Assembly (NCBI GenBank): GCA_947166385.1 | Contig: CAMVEB010000040.1 | Location: forward strand, 1 to 35,602 | From: an uncultured Clostridia bacterium | GTDB taxonomy: Bacteria > Bacillota > Clostridia > Christensenellales > Aristaeellaceae | DNA length: 35,602 nt | Direction: 5' to 3' | In this document: positions 16,168-22,813 of the stretch, piece by piece | How the letters are laid out: each line of letters begins with the position of its first letter | Numbering within the stretch: position 1 is the first letter of the stretch | Notes under the pieces: model-generated | Databases searched by the model: none | What the model was told of the DNA's origin: nothing | What the model saw: only the letters and a program-made list of their open reading frames with translations | Position numbers and translations under genes: made by a program

Positions 16168-16638
16168 CCCGACAGGCTGTATCAGCCTTCATCATATGCT
16201 TCCGGATTGAATCCCCCGCCCGGTCAGATCCGCATTCGTCAGCACATTCATCCCAAGCAGGTTCTGATAGCTGACATCCTTTGCGATACGGTATTGGATC
16301 CCATGCTAAACGCGGGTGCTTTCCGTTGTATCGTTGGACAGAAATTGGGCAAAAAAAGTTCGAAAACGGAGTAGAATGTGTGGAATATGTATAAATATAG
16401 TGTTTCTAAAGCAAATAGCACTACTACATATAGTAGAAAACACAATCCCATTATCGAGTGGGAATAAGAGCCGGAAACCTGAATTCCCTTATGGATCAAC
16501 GTATCCGGCCATCCCGAAAGTGGCTATGATAACAGAATGATAACATTTTTCTTGAAAAAGATTGTTGCCCTGATTCCGAGTGGTTGTGGGGTATGATTCT
16601 GGAAAGGTTATCATCAGACAGATTGTTTCTATAAAGCT
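16168..16638. other. Gene-free stretch with possible gene scraps
   Basis: No supported gene. A minus-strand frame of 37 codons (16192-16308) reads YRIAKDVSYQNLLGMNVLTN and then ADLTGRGIQ; its LLGMNVLTNAD resembles the GMDxL motif of retropepsin-like aspartic proteases and it directly precedes the 16136-16167 terminator, so it may be the tail of a lost gene. A short inverted repeat CTACTA/TAGTAG lies at 16421-16436. Nothing else stands out. Confidence 0.3.
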
Positions 16639-16676
16639 GACCCTCCGCTGTGGATGAGAATCCGCAACGGAGGGTC
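16639..16676 (-). terminator. Hairpin after the XRE regulator gene
   Basis: GACCCTCCG (16639-16647) pairs with CGGAGGGTC (16668-16676), with a smaller GGAT/ATCC stem inside. It lies 12 bases beyond the regulator stop. The minus-strand T-run is weak (CTTTATAG), so termination is probable rather than certain. Confidence 0.5.
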
Positions 16677-16687
16677 TCTTTATGTGT

Positions 16688-17224
16688 TCATGCTTTTTTC
16701 GGTTTTCTTCCCCGTTTTTTCGGTCCCTGTGTATCCGGCTGAATATCCGGCGGAATCTTGGTCTTGATCACGCTGTCATCGAAGGCCGGGTAATGGTAAC
16801 GCCACCGGTCATACTCTTCTTTCGTGATCTCTCCTGCCCTGAGTTTCTCTTTTTCTTCCGACCAGGACATCAGCCGCGCATCCAGTTCCGCTGCTTTTAC
16901 TCCGCCCTCGGAAATGTCGGCACGGAGACAGATCAGTCCGTCAGCGTTCAGGATCTGGATCAGTTTCCGATCCTCCAGCGCAAACAGCGTGTGCATCAGC
17001 CCGTCCATGGAATCAATGTCCGGAACAGCGATTGCTTTCGGAGAAATATCCAACGCTTCTGCCATCGCAGCAGTCAGATCCGCTTTAGGCGTCCGATCCT
17101 CACATTCATATTGCGCCAGACGCACATCCGCGGAATTGTCCGGAAAGCCCAGCATAAGTCCCAGATACTTCTGTGTCATCCCCCGTAATGTCCGGAAAAA
17201 CCGGATTCGTTCACCCGTTGCCAC
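16688..17224 (-). CDS. XRE-type regulator of a mobile element, AT-hook-like tail
   Basis: A 178-residue regulator with an N-terminal helix-turn-helix (GERIRFFRTLRGMTQKYLG, then RLAQYECEDRTPKADLTAAM), a middle segment typical of clostridial element-borne regulators (DMDGLMHTLFALEDR-like) and a basic tail KKRGRKPKK resembling an AT-hook. The GTG at 17224 with AGGTG upstream is chosen; the longer open frame upstream runs through the promoter. It is divergent from the excisionase-like gene and probably controls both promoters through sites at 17262-17387, as the CI-like switch of an integrative element. Confidence 0.78.
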   Translation of the reverse strand: MATGERIRFFRTLRGMTQKYLGLMLGFPDNSADVRLAQYECEDRTPKADLTAAMAEALDISPKAIAVPDIDSMDGLMHTLFALEDRKLIQILNADGLICLRADISEGGVKAAELDARLMSWSEEKEKLRAGEITKEEYDRWRYHYPAFDDSVIKTKIPPDIQPDTQGPKKRGRKPKKA

Positions 17225-17257
17225 GATATCACCTCGCCGAAATGATCTTATAGGTGA

Positions 17258-17316
17258 ATTATAGCAAACATGTTTAAGTTTCACAAGATTGAATTTAGCA
17301 AAAATATTTAAGTTTC
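17258..17316 (-). promoter_or_regulatory. Autoregulated promoter of the XRE gene with two 21-bp repeats
   Basis: On the minus strand TTGTGA (17281-17286), a 17-base spacer and TATAAT (17258-17263) form a promoter. Two 21-bp direct repeats differing at two positions, 17262-17282 and 17296-17316 (34 bases apart), fill the spacer and the region upstream of the -35; each is centred on an AT-rich palindrome (AAACATGTTT, AAATATTT). They look like binding sites of the regulator. Confidence 0.65.
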
Positions 17317-17330
17317 TATGCCAAAGCCAC

Positions 17331-17387
17331 TTGACACAAGCTAATATGCTTAATATAATAAGAAGCACAATTAAGCTATTATGCTTA
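17331..17387 (+). promoter_or_regulatory. Divergent consensus promoter with two AAGC-N6-GCTT operators
   Basis: TTGACA (17331-17336), 17 bases, TATAAT (17354-17359) on the plus strand. AAGC-N6-GCTT occurs in the spacer (17338-17351) and again downstream of the start site (17373-17386), 35 bases apart. It drives the excisionase-like gene and is probably repressed by the divergent regulator. Confidence 0.7.
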
Positions 17388-17461
17388 GTTGCAGAAATCG
17401 ATGCTCAGTGCTGAAGGCCCTCGGGCCGGAAGCCAAACGATATCGCGGGAAAGGACGATAA

Positions 17462-17611
17462 ATGATGAAGAGCGATTTCATGAGAGTAGACGAGGTAGTG
17501 ACGGAACTGGATGTATCCAGACCCTTTGCCTACCGCGTCATCCGGCAATTAAACGATGAACTGAAAAAGCTCGGGTATCACAGCAAACAAGCGCATGAGA
17601 TTATATACTGA
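17462..17611 (+). pseudogene. Truncated excisionase-like HTH protein
   Basis: A 49-residue frame begins FMRVDEVVTELDVSRPFAYR and continues VIRQLNDELKKLGYH, the N-terminal winged-helix of ICE/transposon excisionases common in Clostridia, which are usually about 65-75 residues. After GYH the sequence diverges to SKQAHEIIY and stops, so the C-terminal DNA-contacting part is lost. The break coincides with the start of the DUF3800 fragment. It lies 100 bases after a consensus promoter with operators for the divergent regulator. Confidence 0.6.
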
Positions 17612-18026
17612 GTTTAAGTCTGTTTTGCTGGATAGTCATTATCAGAAAATCAAACTTCGTATGATCGAAGAGATCAGTGAGATGGATTGCTGCATCATCT
17701 ACTCCTGTTATGTCAAGAAGGATTCACCTTTTGTTCAATCTTTAAAAGAACAGGTATACATTGAATTGCTGTCAAGGATTGTTGCCTCCATCAGCGAAGA
17801 CGTAAGCATAATCTTTGATAAATTCAATCTCCCGGCATTTGAAACTCGTATTGTTCAGACCATCTCCAAGTATAAAAATGTTCAAGCCATTATGCCTCAG
17901 GATTCACAAACCGAGCCTGGGTTACAATTTGCTGATAATATCTGTAGCATTCTTCGTCATAGGAAAACAACAAATGTGGCCAACGAATACTATAAACTCC
18001 TGGAAAACAGAATCCGTGAAGTTTGA
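17595..18026 (+). pseudogene. DUF3800 protein, N-terminally truncated
   Basis: A 143-residue frame corresponds to the C-terminal two thirds of DUF3800 proteins: IIFDKFNLPAFETRIVQTIS, a gap, then PGLQFADNICSILRHR, matching the conserved (E/D)xGLQxADxxxxxxxR motif. The family's N-terminal YxDESG segment is missing; the frame starts within the broken excisionase gene. DUF3800 proteins have an RNase H-like fold and often occur in mobile contexts; the function is unknown. With the first catalytic acid motif gone, this copy is probably inactive. A small RNA gene follows immediately. Confidence 0.6.
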
Positions 18027-18051
18027 CAAACAGTCTTTCTTGTGGTATCAT
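18023..18051 (+). promoter_or_regulatory. Promoter of the small RNA
   Basis: TTGACA (18023-18028), 17-base spacer, TATCAT (18046-18051) preceded by TG-n, an extended -10. It overlaps the last codons of the DUF3800 fragment and would start a transcript near 18058. Confidence 0.75.
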
Positions 18052-18057
18052 ACAGAC

Positions 18058-18127
18058 AATTAGAGGATGACCTCCTGGCGCCTTGACAGCTGGGTGTACG
18101 GGTAAACGTGTGATCATCCTCTTTTGT
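18058..18127 (+). ncRNA. Small structured RNA next to DUF3800 (candidate DUF3800 RNA motif)
   Basis: From the predicted start at about 18058 the transcript would be about 70 bases long. A 9-bp closing stem, AGAGGATGA (18062-18070) with TCATCCTCT (18114-18122), runs into TTTT and acts as terminator. Inside, GCGCC can pair with GGGTGT, and ACG with CGT. No open frame is present. Published comparative genomics describes several DUF3800 RNA motifs located next to DUF3800 genes; the position here fits, but the class assignment cannot be verified from sequence alone. Confidence 0.55.
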
Positions 18128-18215
18128 TATATTGCAATGCACAAGCATTGTGTAGAATTTGCAATAATAATTTGGCAGATACTGAGTTGAAAACTTTCTA
18201 GACTGGCTCCTTTTG

Positions 18216-18299
18216 ATGCTGATATATGGAAGGTTTTATGATTGGTGCTTAGACGTCCAGGACGATATCGAAAGGTTCTTCAATAGATTATTCGGGTAA
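18216..18299 (+). CDS. Possible small hydrophobic protein (27 aa)
   Basis: The frame MLIYGRFYDWCLDVQDDIER ending FFNRLFG, possibly extended upstream by NFLDWLLL, combines a hydrophobic aromatic head with an acidic amphipathic tail. It is followed 37 bases later by a strong terminator, which suggests a transcription unit. The ribosome site is poor. It may be a small membrane peptide or the tail of a lost gene. Confidence 0.3.
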   Translation: MLIYGRFYDWCLDVQDDIERFFNRLFG

Positions 18300-18335
18300 A
18301 AAGAAATGACAACACAAATATATCGTCCCAGTCCG

Positions 18336-18368
18336 CCTGCTGATTCAGATGAATCGGCAGGGTTTTTT
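18336..18368 (+). terminator. Rho-independent terminator
   Basis: CCTGCTGATTC (18336-18346) and GAATCGGCAGG (18351-18361) form an 11-bp stem with one G-T pair and a 4-base loop, followed by GTTTTTT. It ends whatever transcript covers 18130-18330. Confidence 0.75.
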
Positions 18369-18428
18369 GTGCAATCATAACGGTCTTTTGCTATGATGTG
18401 TCTCCAATAAAAAAGGGAGGTGCGTCAT

Positions 18429-19102
18429 ATGAACCAGGATATGATCCATTTTATTATGCAGCGGATGGGAGGCTGTCTGGACAACCGGCAGCTGGTGATT
18501 CTTCAGGGCACACTGAATGACGCCATGAAACAGTCTGAAAGCCGGGAAATAACGGAATCGCCGGAGGTGCTTCTGCAGGCTTTTCTGGCCTCAAAACAGC
18601 TGGAAGGGCGATCTGAAAGGACTATCCGGTTATACGACCAGGCGATCCGACGGATGATGGAATACTCGGATAAACATGTATGCGTCATGAACACAGAAGA
18701 TATCCGCGATTATCTGGCATGGTACCGGAATGAACACGGGGTCAGCAGGTCCACACTGGACTGTAACCGGCGGATGCTCTCACCAAAATCCACCTGAGGA
18801 AATACCTGAAAACACGGACAGACAGCAACCCGGCACTGTTTGTTTCCATCCGGTTTCCATATAACCGGCTTCTTTCCGGCGGCGTAGAGAAGATGCTGAA
18901 AAAGATGGGGGAACAATGCAGTATTCCGCATGTGCATCCGCATAAATTCAGACGGACCATGGCGACAGCGGCCATCGACAAAGGCATGCCGATCGAACAG
19001 GTCCAGAAACTGCTGTGACATGAGCAGATCAACACCACGCTTCGATATGCCATGGTGAAGCAGAGCAATGTGAAATGGGCTCATAAAAAGTATGTCGGAT
19101 AA
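18429..19102 (+). pseudogene. Broken tyrosine recombinase (phage/ICE integrase)
   Basis: The first part (18429-18797) encodes a SAM-like core-binding domain: LEGRSERTIRLYDQAIRRMM, then RDYLAWYRNEHGVSRSTL. After CNRRML the frame is lost and a large part of the catalytic domain is missing, including the first catalytic Arg and Lys. A second frame (18783 onward) gives the end of the domain with HPHKFRRTMATAAIDKG (HxxR motif) and HEQINTTLRYAMV (catalytic Tyr), but with a TGA where LLGH would have Gly. So there are at least two lesions: an internal deletion with frameshift and a nonsense change. GGGAGGTG precedes ATG 18429. Confidence 0.75.
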
Positions 19103-19203
19103 CCGCAAAGGCTTTTGTTCCCCTTGTGTTTTCAAGGCTTTGATGCCATAATGATTTTGTTGTTTTCCGGATACAATTTGTTTTTATGGAGGATTGAATC
19201 TGC

Positions 19204-20196
19204 ATGAGTGAACAAAGCCAATCCGGGATGATCATTTACCAGACAGAAGACGGATTAACAAAAATCGATGTTGCGTTTGAAAACGATACTGTCTGGCTGT
19301 CTCTGGAGCAAATGGCAGAACTGTTTCAGCGGGACAGAACTGTTATCGGAAGACATATTAAAAATGTCTTCAGTGAAGGTGAACTGCAAAAGAATTCAGT
19401 ATGTGCAAAATTTGCACATACTGCTGCAGATGGAAAAACATATCAGGTCGATTATTATAACCTGGACATGATTATCTCTGTAGGTTATCGGGTTAAATCC
19501 CAGCGAGGCGTGCAGTTCCGGATCTGGGCAAGCGGCGTTATCAAGGAATATATGAAAAAAGGCTTCGCCATAGATGATCAACGGTTAAAGGAACTTGGCG
19601 GAGGAAACTATTTCCATGAATTGCTGGAACGGATCAGGGACATCCGGGCATCAGAGAAGGTGTTTTATCGGCAGGTTCTGGAAATCTATGCGACCAGCAT
19701 AGACTATGACCCAAGAGCGGAAATCTCCATTGAATTCTTCAAAAAGGTTCAAAACAAAATCCATTATGCTGTTTCCGGAGAGACCGCAACAGAAGTCATT
19801 TACCACCGGGCAGATGCAGAAAAAGAGTTCATGGGACTCATGAGCTTTGCCGGGGAGCAGCCGACTTTACAGGAAGCGAAGATTGCCAAGAATTACCTCG
19901 ATGAAAAAGAACTAAAAGCTATGGGACAACTGGTATCCGGTTACCTGGATTTTGCTGAACGCCAGGCAGAACGGAAGCAAGCGATGTCCATGGCTGACTG
20001 GGCAAAACATCTTGATGGTATTCTTACCTCCACAGGAGAAAAGCTTTTAACCGGAGCAGGCTCAATCAGTCACGAAGCCGCTATGGCAAAGGCGGAAACA
20101 GAATACAAAAAGTACAAAAACCGTATTTTAAGCAATGTGGAAAAAGATTACCTGCAGAGCATGAAATTACTTGAGGACTTTGCTGCCAGGCAATAG
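19204..20196 (+). CDS. rhuM: RhuM family virulence/antirepressor-like protein
   Basis: A 330-residue RhuM protein. Characteristic segments are WLSLEQMAELFQRDRTVIGR, YNLDMIISVGYRVKSQRGVQ, FRIWASGVIKEYMKKGF, and a C-terminal helical half with ATEVIYHRADAEKEFMGL. The family was first seen on a Salmonella pathogenicity island and contains a Bro/KilA-N-like HTH; the biochemical role is unknown, and members often sit on mobile elements next to recombinases, as here. The start has GGAGG ten bases upstream; a weak promoter (TTGTGT 19124, CATAAT 19147) may serve it. The gene is intact although its neighbours are broken. Confidence 0.9.
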   Translation: MSEQSQSGMIIYQTEDGLTKIDVAFENDTVWLSLEQMAELFQRDRTVIGRHIKNVFSEGELQKNSVCAKFAHTAADGKTYQVDYYNLDMIISVGYRVKSQRGVQFRIWASGVIKEYMKKGFAIDDQRLKELGGGNYFHELLERIRDIRASEKVFYRQVLEIYATSIDYDPRAEISIEFFKKVQNKIHYAVSGETATEVIYHRADAEKEFMGLMSFAGEQPTLQEAKIAKNYLDEKELKAMGQLVSGYLDFAERQAERKQAMSMADWAKHLDGILTSTGEKLLTGAGSISHEAAMAKAETEYKKYKNRILSNVEKDYLQSMKLLEDFAARQ

Positions 20197-20213
20197 GCCG
20201 GAAAATGAATAGC

Positions 20214-20285
20214 GAATTAAACGCACTCCGCCGACAGAAAAAGCAGGTACGAGACCTGCTGAAAACGGCGGAGTGCGTTTAATTC
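20214..20285. repeat. 72-bp nested perfect inverted repeat after rhuM
   Basis: A 20-bp perfect inverted repeat (20214-20233 with 20266-20285) encloses a 7-bp one, AGCAGGT (20242-20248)/ACCTGCT (20254-20260). The outer arms read GAATTAAACGCACTCCGCCG on the left. It lies 18 bases after the rhuM stop and can act as terminator or cruciform, but no T-run beyond GTTTAATT is present. The remaining 20286-20352 contains a weaker GAACCG/CGGTTC repeat. Confidence 0.7.
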
Positions 20286-20352
20286 TCGAACCGGTTATCG
20301 GTTCACCTGTCATTTTGCAGCAAAGCGAAAAACGTATTTGTTTCAACTGAGC

Positions 20353-20583
20353 TTACCGGCTCAGTTCATGGCCGAAGCGCTTCTTATATTCTTCCAAAGT
20401 AATGATTTCCGGTTCGACTTTGAGGGCCTTCGCCAGATCGACCGCACATGCCTTATTGGGAGCGGGAAAAACGACCACACCGTCGTCCTTTGTGACCCAG
20501 TATTTGTTCGTCGCTGCATCTTTCACAATAAGACCGCCGTTTACGTTATCAAGTTCGTTGAGAGTCAGTTCTTTTTTTTCCAT
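20353..20583 (-). CDS. GG-leader peptide precursor (bacteriocin/RiPP-like)
   Basis: A 76-residue protein whose first 17 residues, KKELTLNELDNVNGG after the start Met-Glu, match double-glycine leader peptides cleaved by peptidase-containing ABC exporters. The remaining 59 residues carry one Cys, an aromatic YWV segment and a basic C-terminal part, so they are unlike a lanthipeptide core and may be an unmodified peptide or Nif11-like orphan. ATG 20583 is preferred over the ATG two codons earlier, which is only three bases from AGGAG. No exporter, maturation enzyme or immunity gene is nearby. Confidence 0.65.
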   Translation of the reverse strand: MEKKELTLNELDNVNGGLIVKDAATNKYWVTKDDGVVVFPAPNKACAVDLAKALKVEPEIITLEEYKKRFGHELSR

Positions 20584-20809
20584 CTTCATTCACTCCTGTT
20601 CCTGGTAAGGTCACTATTTGATGCCTTCCACTTTTTTATACGGATGATTTTTCCACCTGGCACCGATACCGGAGAACGAGAAAATTTTTTTCACTTATTT
20701 GTTTTACTCAAAGAGCCGTTTCATAAGCAGTCCTGGTTAAGAAACTTCAGTTTTCCATACAGATGATACACCTAATTTTTGATTATTTCCATACAGGAGG
20801 TCCTGCCTC

Positions 20810-21244
20810 ATGGCCTACAACGTTTATTCTCTCCCGGACTGTCGGACGGTGCTGTATCATCCGGACGTCGGCACCGCGAACCTGCACCAGTGCGGCCACG
20901 GGAAGATCACGGTGTCGTCCGCCGGGGATCTGACCAGTCATACAATGACCGCGGATGGATATGTGGTCGTGAACAAGCTGAAGAGCACTTCCGGGACCAT
21001 CACCCTGGAGATCCCGCAGAATTCCATCGGGGACTGGTTCCTGCGGCGGTGGGCCCGGTGGCAGAAAAACAGCCAGGATCCTTCGCGCGTGGCACTCGGG
21101 ACCCTGACGATTTCGGACGCGACCGGGAACTTTTCCATTGTCTGCACCGGCGTCACCCTCCAGAAGGTGCCTGACCGGGTTTTCGACCGGACGGCCACCA
21201 ACCTGGTTTATACGCTTCTGGCGACGACGATTACGGAGCAGTGA
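20810..21244 (+). CDS. Phage structural protein, DUF3277-like (tail tube type)
   Basis: A 144-residue phage protein resembling DUF3277 tail-tube-type proteins: repeated beta-strand segments such as DGYVVVNKLKSTSGTITLEI and NFSIVCTGVTLQKVPDR. It precedes a frameshifted tail chaperone and a tape-measure fragment, the standard tail gene order. A strong AGGAGG lies before ATG 20810. The G+C content is visibly higher than in flanking genes. No head or sheath genes lie upstream, so the tail block begins abruptly. Confidence 0.7.
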   Translation: MAYNVYSLPDCRTVLYHPDVGTANLHQCGHGKITVSSAGDLTSHTMTADGYVVVNKLKSTSGTITLEIPQNSIGDWFLRRWARWQKNSQDPSRVALGTLTISDATGNFSIVCTGVTLQKVPDRVFDRTATNLVYTLLATTITEQ

Positions 21245-21255
21245 GGTAAATAACC

Positions 21256-21639
21256 ATGTGCGAAATCACGAAAACACTGACGATCCCGGTGGACGGGAAG
21301 AAGACGGACTTCCGGTTGACGAAGCTGGACGCGTTCTCCGGAGCTTCGCTCCTGCGAATGCTGTCGCATCTGCCCGCGGGCGACGATTTTCTGTCGTTCT
21401 TCTCAACGCTTCCGGATGAGGACATGCGCTGGCTGATGACCGTGTGCCTGGAGCATTGCGAAGTGCTGTTGCCTGCCGGATGGAACCCGGTCATGACCCG
21501 GGGCGAGTGGAGCTGGATTGAGCTTGAACACGACGTCGCCACCTGCCTGAAGCTGACGATTGAGGAAGTTCTGTGGACGCTGGAAGGTTTTTTCGGCGGT
21601 GGGGCCTCGGGCTCACAGCCCGGGACCCCGGATTCCTGA
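21256..21639 (+). CDS. Phage tail assembly chaperone, short form
   Basis: A 127-residue protein (TKTLTIPVDGKKTDFRLTKL ... EEVLWTLEGFFGGGASG) in the position of the tail assembly chaperone between tube and tape measure. It is the unshifted product. At 21588-21594 the zero-frame codons GGT TTT TTC contain the slippery heptamer T TTT TTC; shifting -1 there enters the 21573-21818 frame. Such frameshifting is a classical feature of tail chaperone genes (lambda G/GT). Confidence 0.7.
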   Translation: MCEITKTLTIPVDGKKTDFRLTKLDAFSGASLLRMLSHLPAGDDFLSFFSTLPDEDMRWLMTVCLEHCEVLLPAGWNPVMTRGEWSWIELEHDVATCLKLTIEEVLWTLEGFFGGGASGSQPGTPDS

Positions 21640-21818
21640 TCGCTGAATGCCCGAACGTGGATGAGTTTGTCTTCCTGCCGGTGATGGCCGGCATGTGGCG
21701 GCAGCACGAGCTTTGGGACGGAACCTATACGCTGGATGATCTCCTGGACGCGGTGGAAGTGATCCGGGTAAAGCGGGAAAATGAGTATAGAGCATTGGAG
21801 ACGATGAACCATGGCTGA
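21588..21818 (+). CDS. Frameshift extension of the tail assembly chaperone
   Basis: Reached by a -1 shift at T TTT TTC (21588-21594), the extension continues CGG CGG TGG and reads ECPNVDEFVFLPVMAGMW to the stop at 21818. The fused protein would have about 187 residues: 113 from the first frame and 74 from the second. The frame has no start codon with a ribosome site and overlaps the tape-measure start by 8 bases, so independent translation is unlikely. Confidence 0.65.
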   Translation, partial: FFRRWGLGLTARDPGFLIAECPNVDEFVFLPVMAGMWRQHELWDGTYTLDDLLDAVEVIRVKRENEYRALETMNHG

Positions 21819-22620
21819 TCAGGAATTCCTCGCGTCCTTCGGGGTTGAGATCGACGAAACAGGCCTCCTGCGACTGCAGGAGGCGCTGACGAAGAACCGG
21901 GTGCTCGCGGATGACCTGGCCGCTGCTTTCAACCGCGCCCAGGAAGCCATGACTTCGTTTTTCGAGTCCATGACCGAAATCTCCATGCCGACGCTGGACT
22001 TCGGTTCCGGCGGGATCGCGGGGGAGGCAGCTTCCAGCCTGAGTATTCCGTTCTCCCTGGGCATGACGAAAGCCAACCGTGAACTGAACGCCTTCTTTAA
22101 GGAAGCCGGAAAGAATCTGAAGCTGACGGCAGACGCTTCCGGCATTGTGTCCGCCGGCCAGAGCGCCTTTAATCGCCTGCGGTCGCTGTACAGTTCCACA
22201 ACCCTGAGCGTTAGGGCCAATGTGCAAACCTCTTCGGCTTCCGGCGGTGGTATCAATCTCAATACCATCCTCCGGTGCTTTTTTCGGGTGCACCCCTTCA
22301 CCGGGTGCACCGATAGCCCCGGGAGAGGAACTCTGTCATCAGCAGGTGATGGGCAATGGCTGAGAACATTGATTTTAAAGGCTTCGCGGATGGTGCACCC
22401 TAAAAAAGGTGCACCCTTGATGAAAAAGTGCACGGTGCACCAGCGAGATGGGTGCACCTCCGAAGCGGGCAGCACCTTCGTACTGCAACATGTCAATTTC
22501 TCAGAGCTTGAGCGGCGGACAGGGATCTCACGTAAAAAGCTGCGCAATTTGCGGGATAACGATTTCAAGGAAAAGCCCTATGGTCGTATTGGTCAGGTTT
22601 TTTACGATTGGCCCTTTTAA
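21811..22620 (+). pseudogene. Tape-measure protein, truncated and run into foreign sequence
   Basis: The first 150 or so residues (ADQEFLASFGVEIDETGLLR; NRVLADDLAAAFNRAQEAM) look like the N-terminus of a phage tape-measure protein, a family normally of 600-1500 residues. Around 22265 the composition changes and the frame runs through a cluster of GTGCAC palindromes into an IS21-like transposase start before stopping at 22620. The tail block is therefore inactivated here. ATG 21811 overlaps the chaperone extension and has GGAG upstream. Confidence 0.65.
22286..22458. repeat. Cluster of seven GTGCAC palindromes
   Basis: GTGCAC occurs seven times in 173 bases, six times as GGTGCACC: 22287-22294, 22304-22311, 22392-22399, 22408-22415, 22434-22441 and 22451-22458; the seventh is GTGCAC at 22428-22433. 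Pairs lie 16-17 bases apart. A single further copy is at 5304-5311. The array lies at the junction of phage and IS sequence. No known repeat class was recognised. Confidence 0.85.
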
Positions 22621-22657
22621 CCCGGCGCAAAATGGCCCTTTTTGCCCGGCTCTAACA
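22485..22657 (+). mobile_element. IS21-like remnant: IstA N-terminus joined to an IS end
   Basis: The frame FSELERRTGISRKKLRNLRD with NDFKEKPYGRIGQ resembles the N-terminus of clostridial IS21-type IstA transposases. It is joined directly to a terminal sequence (22592-22657) which, read inward from its outer end, begins TGTTAGAGCCGGGCAAAAAG and contains two related units of about 25 bases, as in the multiple terminal repeats of IS21 elements. Nearly all of istA and all of istB are missing, so it cannot transpose by itself. Confidence 0.5.
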
Positions 22658-22712
22658 TAGGCTAAAGCCAAGCAGTCCTTCATAAATATCTGTTTGGCTA
22701 TCCTCCCGGTTC

Positions 22713-22742
22713 TTGACAGGAATCTCTGTTCACCCCTATAAT
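22713..22742 (+). promoter_or_regulatory. Promoter of the solute-binding protein gene
   Basis: TTGACA (22713-22718), 18-base spacer, TATAAT (22737-22742), both perfect hexamers, 72 bases before the start codon. Confidence 0.8.
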
Positions 22743-22813
22743 TCTATCAGCAGAAAAACAAAATGAGCTCCGCTTACAGGAGTTCAAATACAACAGGAAA
22801 GAGGTTGATTTGA

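Noticed and set aside
16248..16499. Minus-strand 83-residue hydrophobic frame
   Set aside because: No ribosome site, no recognisable family, and it ends in a different frame from the only protein-like scrap in the area.
17225..17368. Upstream extension of the XRE regulator
   Set aside because: It runs through the promoter and operator sites and has no ribosome site; the GTG at 17224 does.
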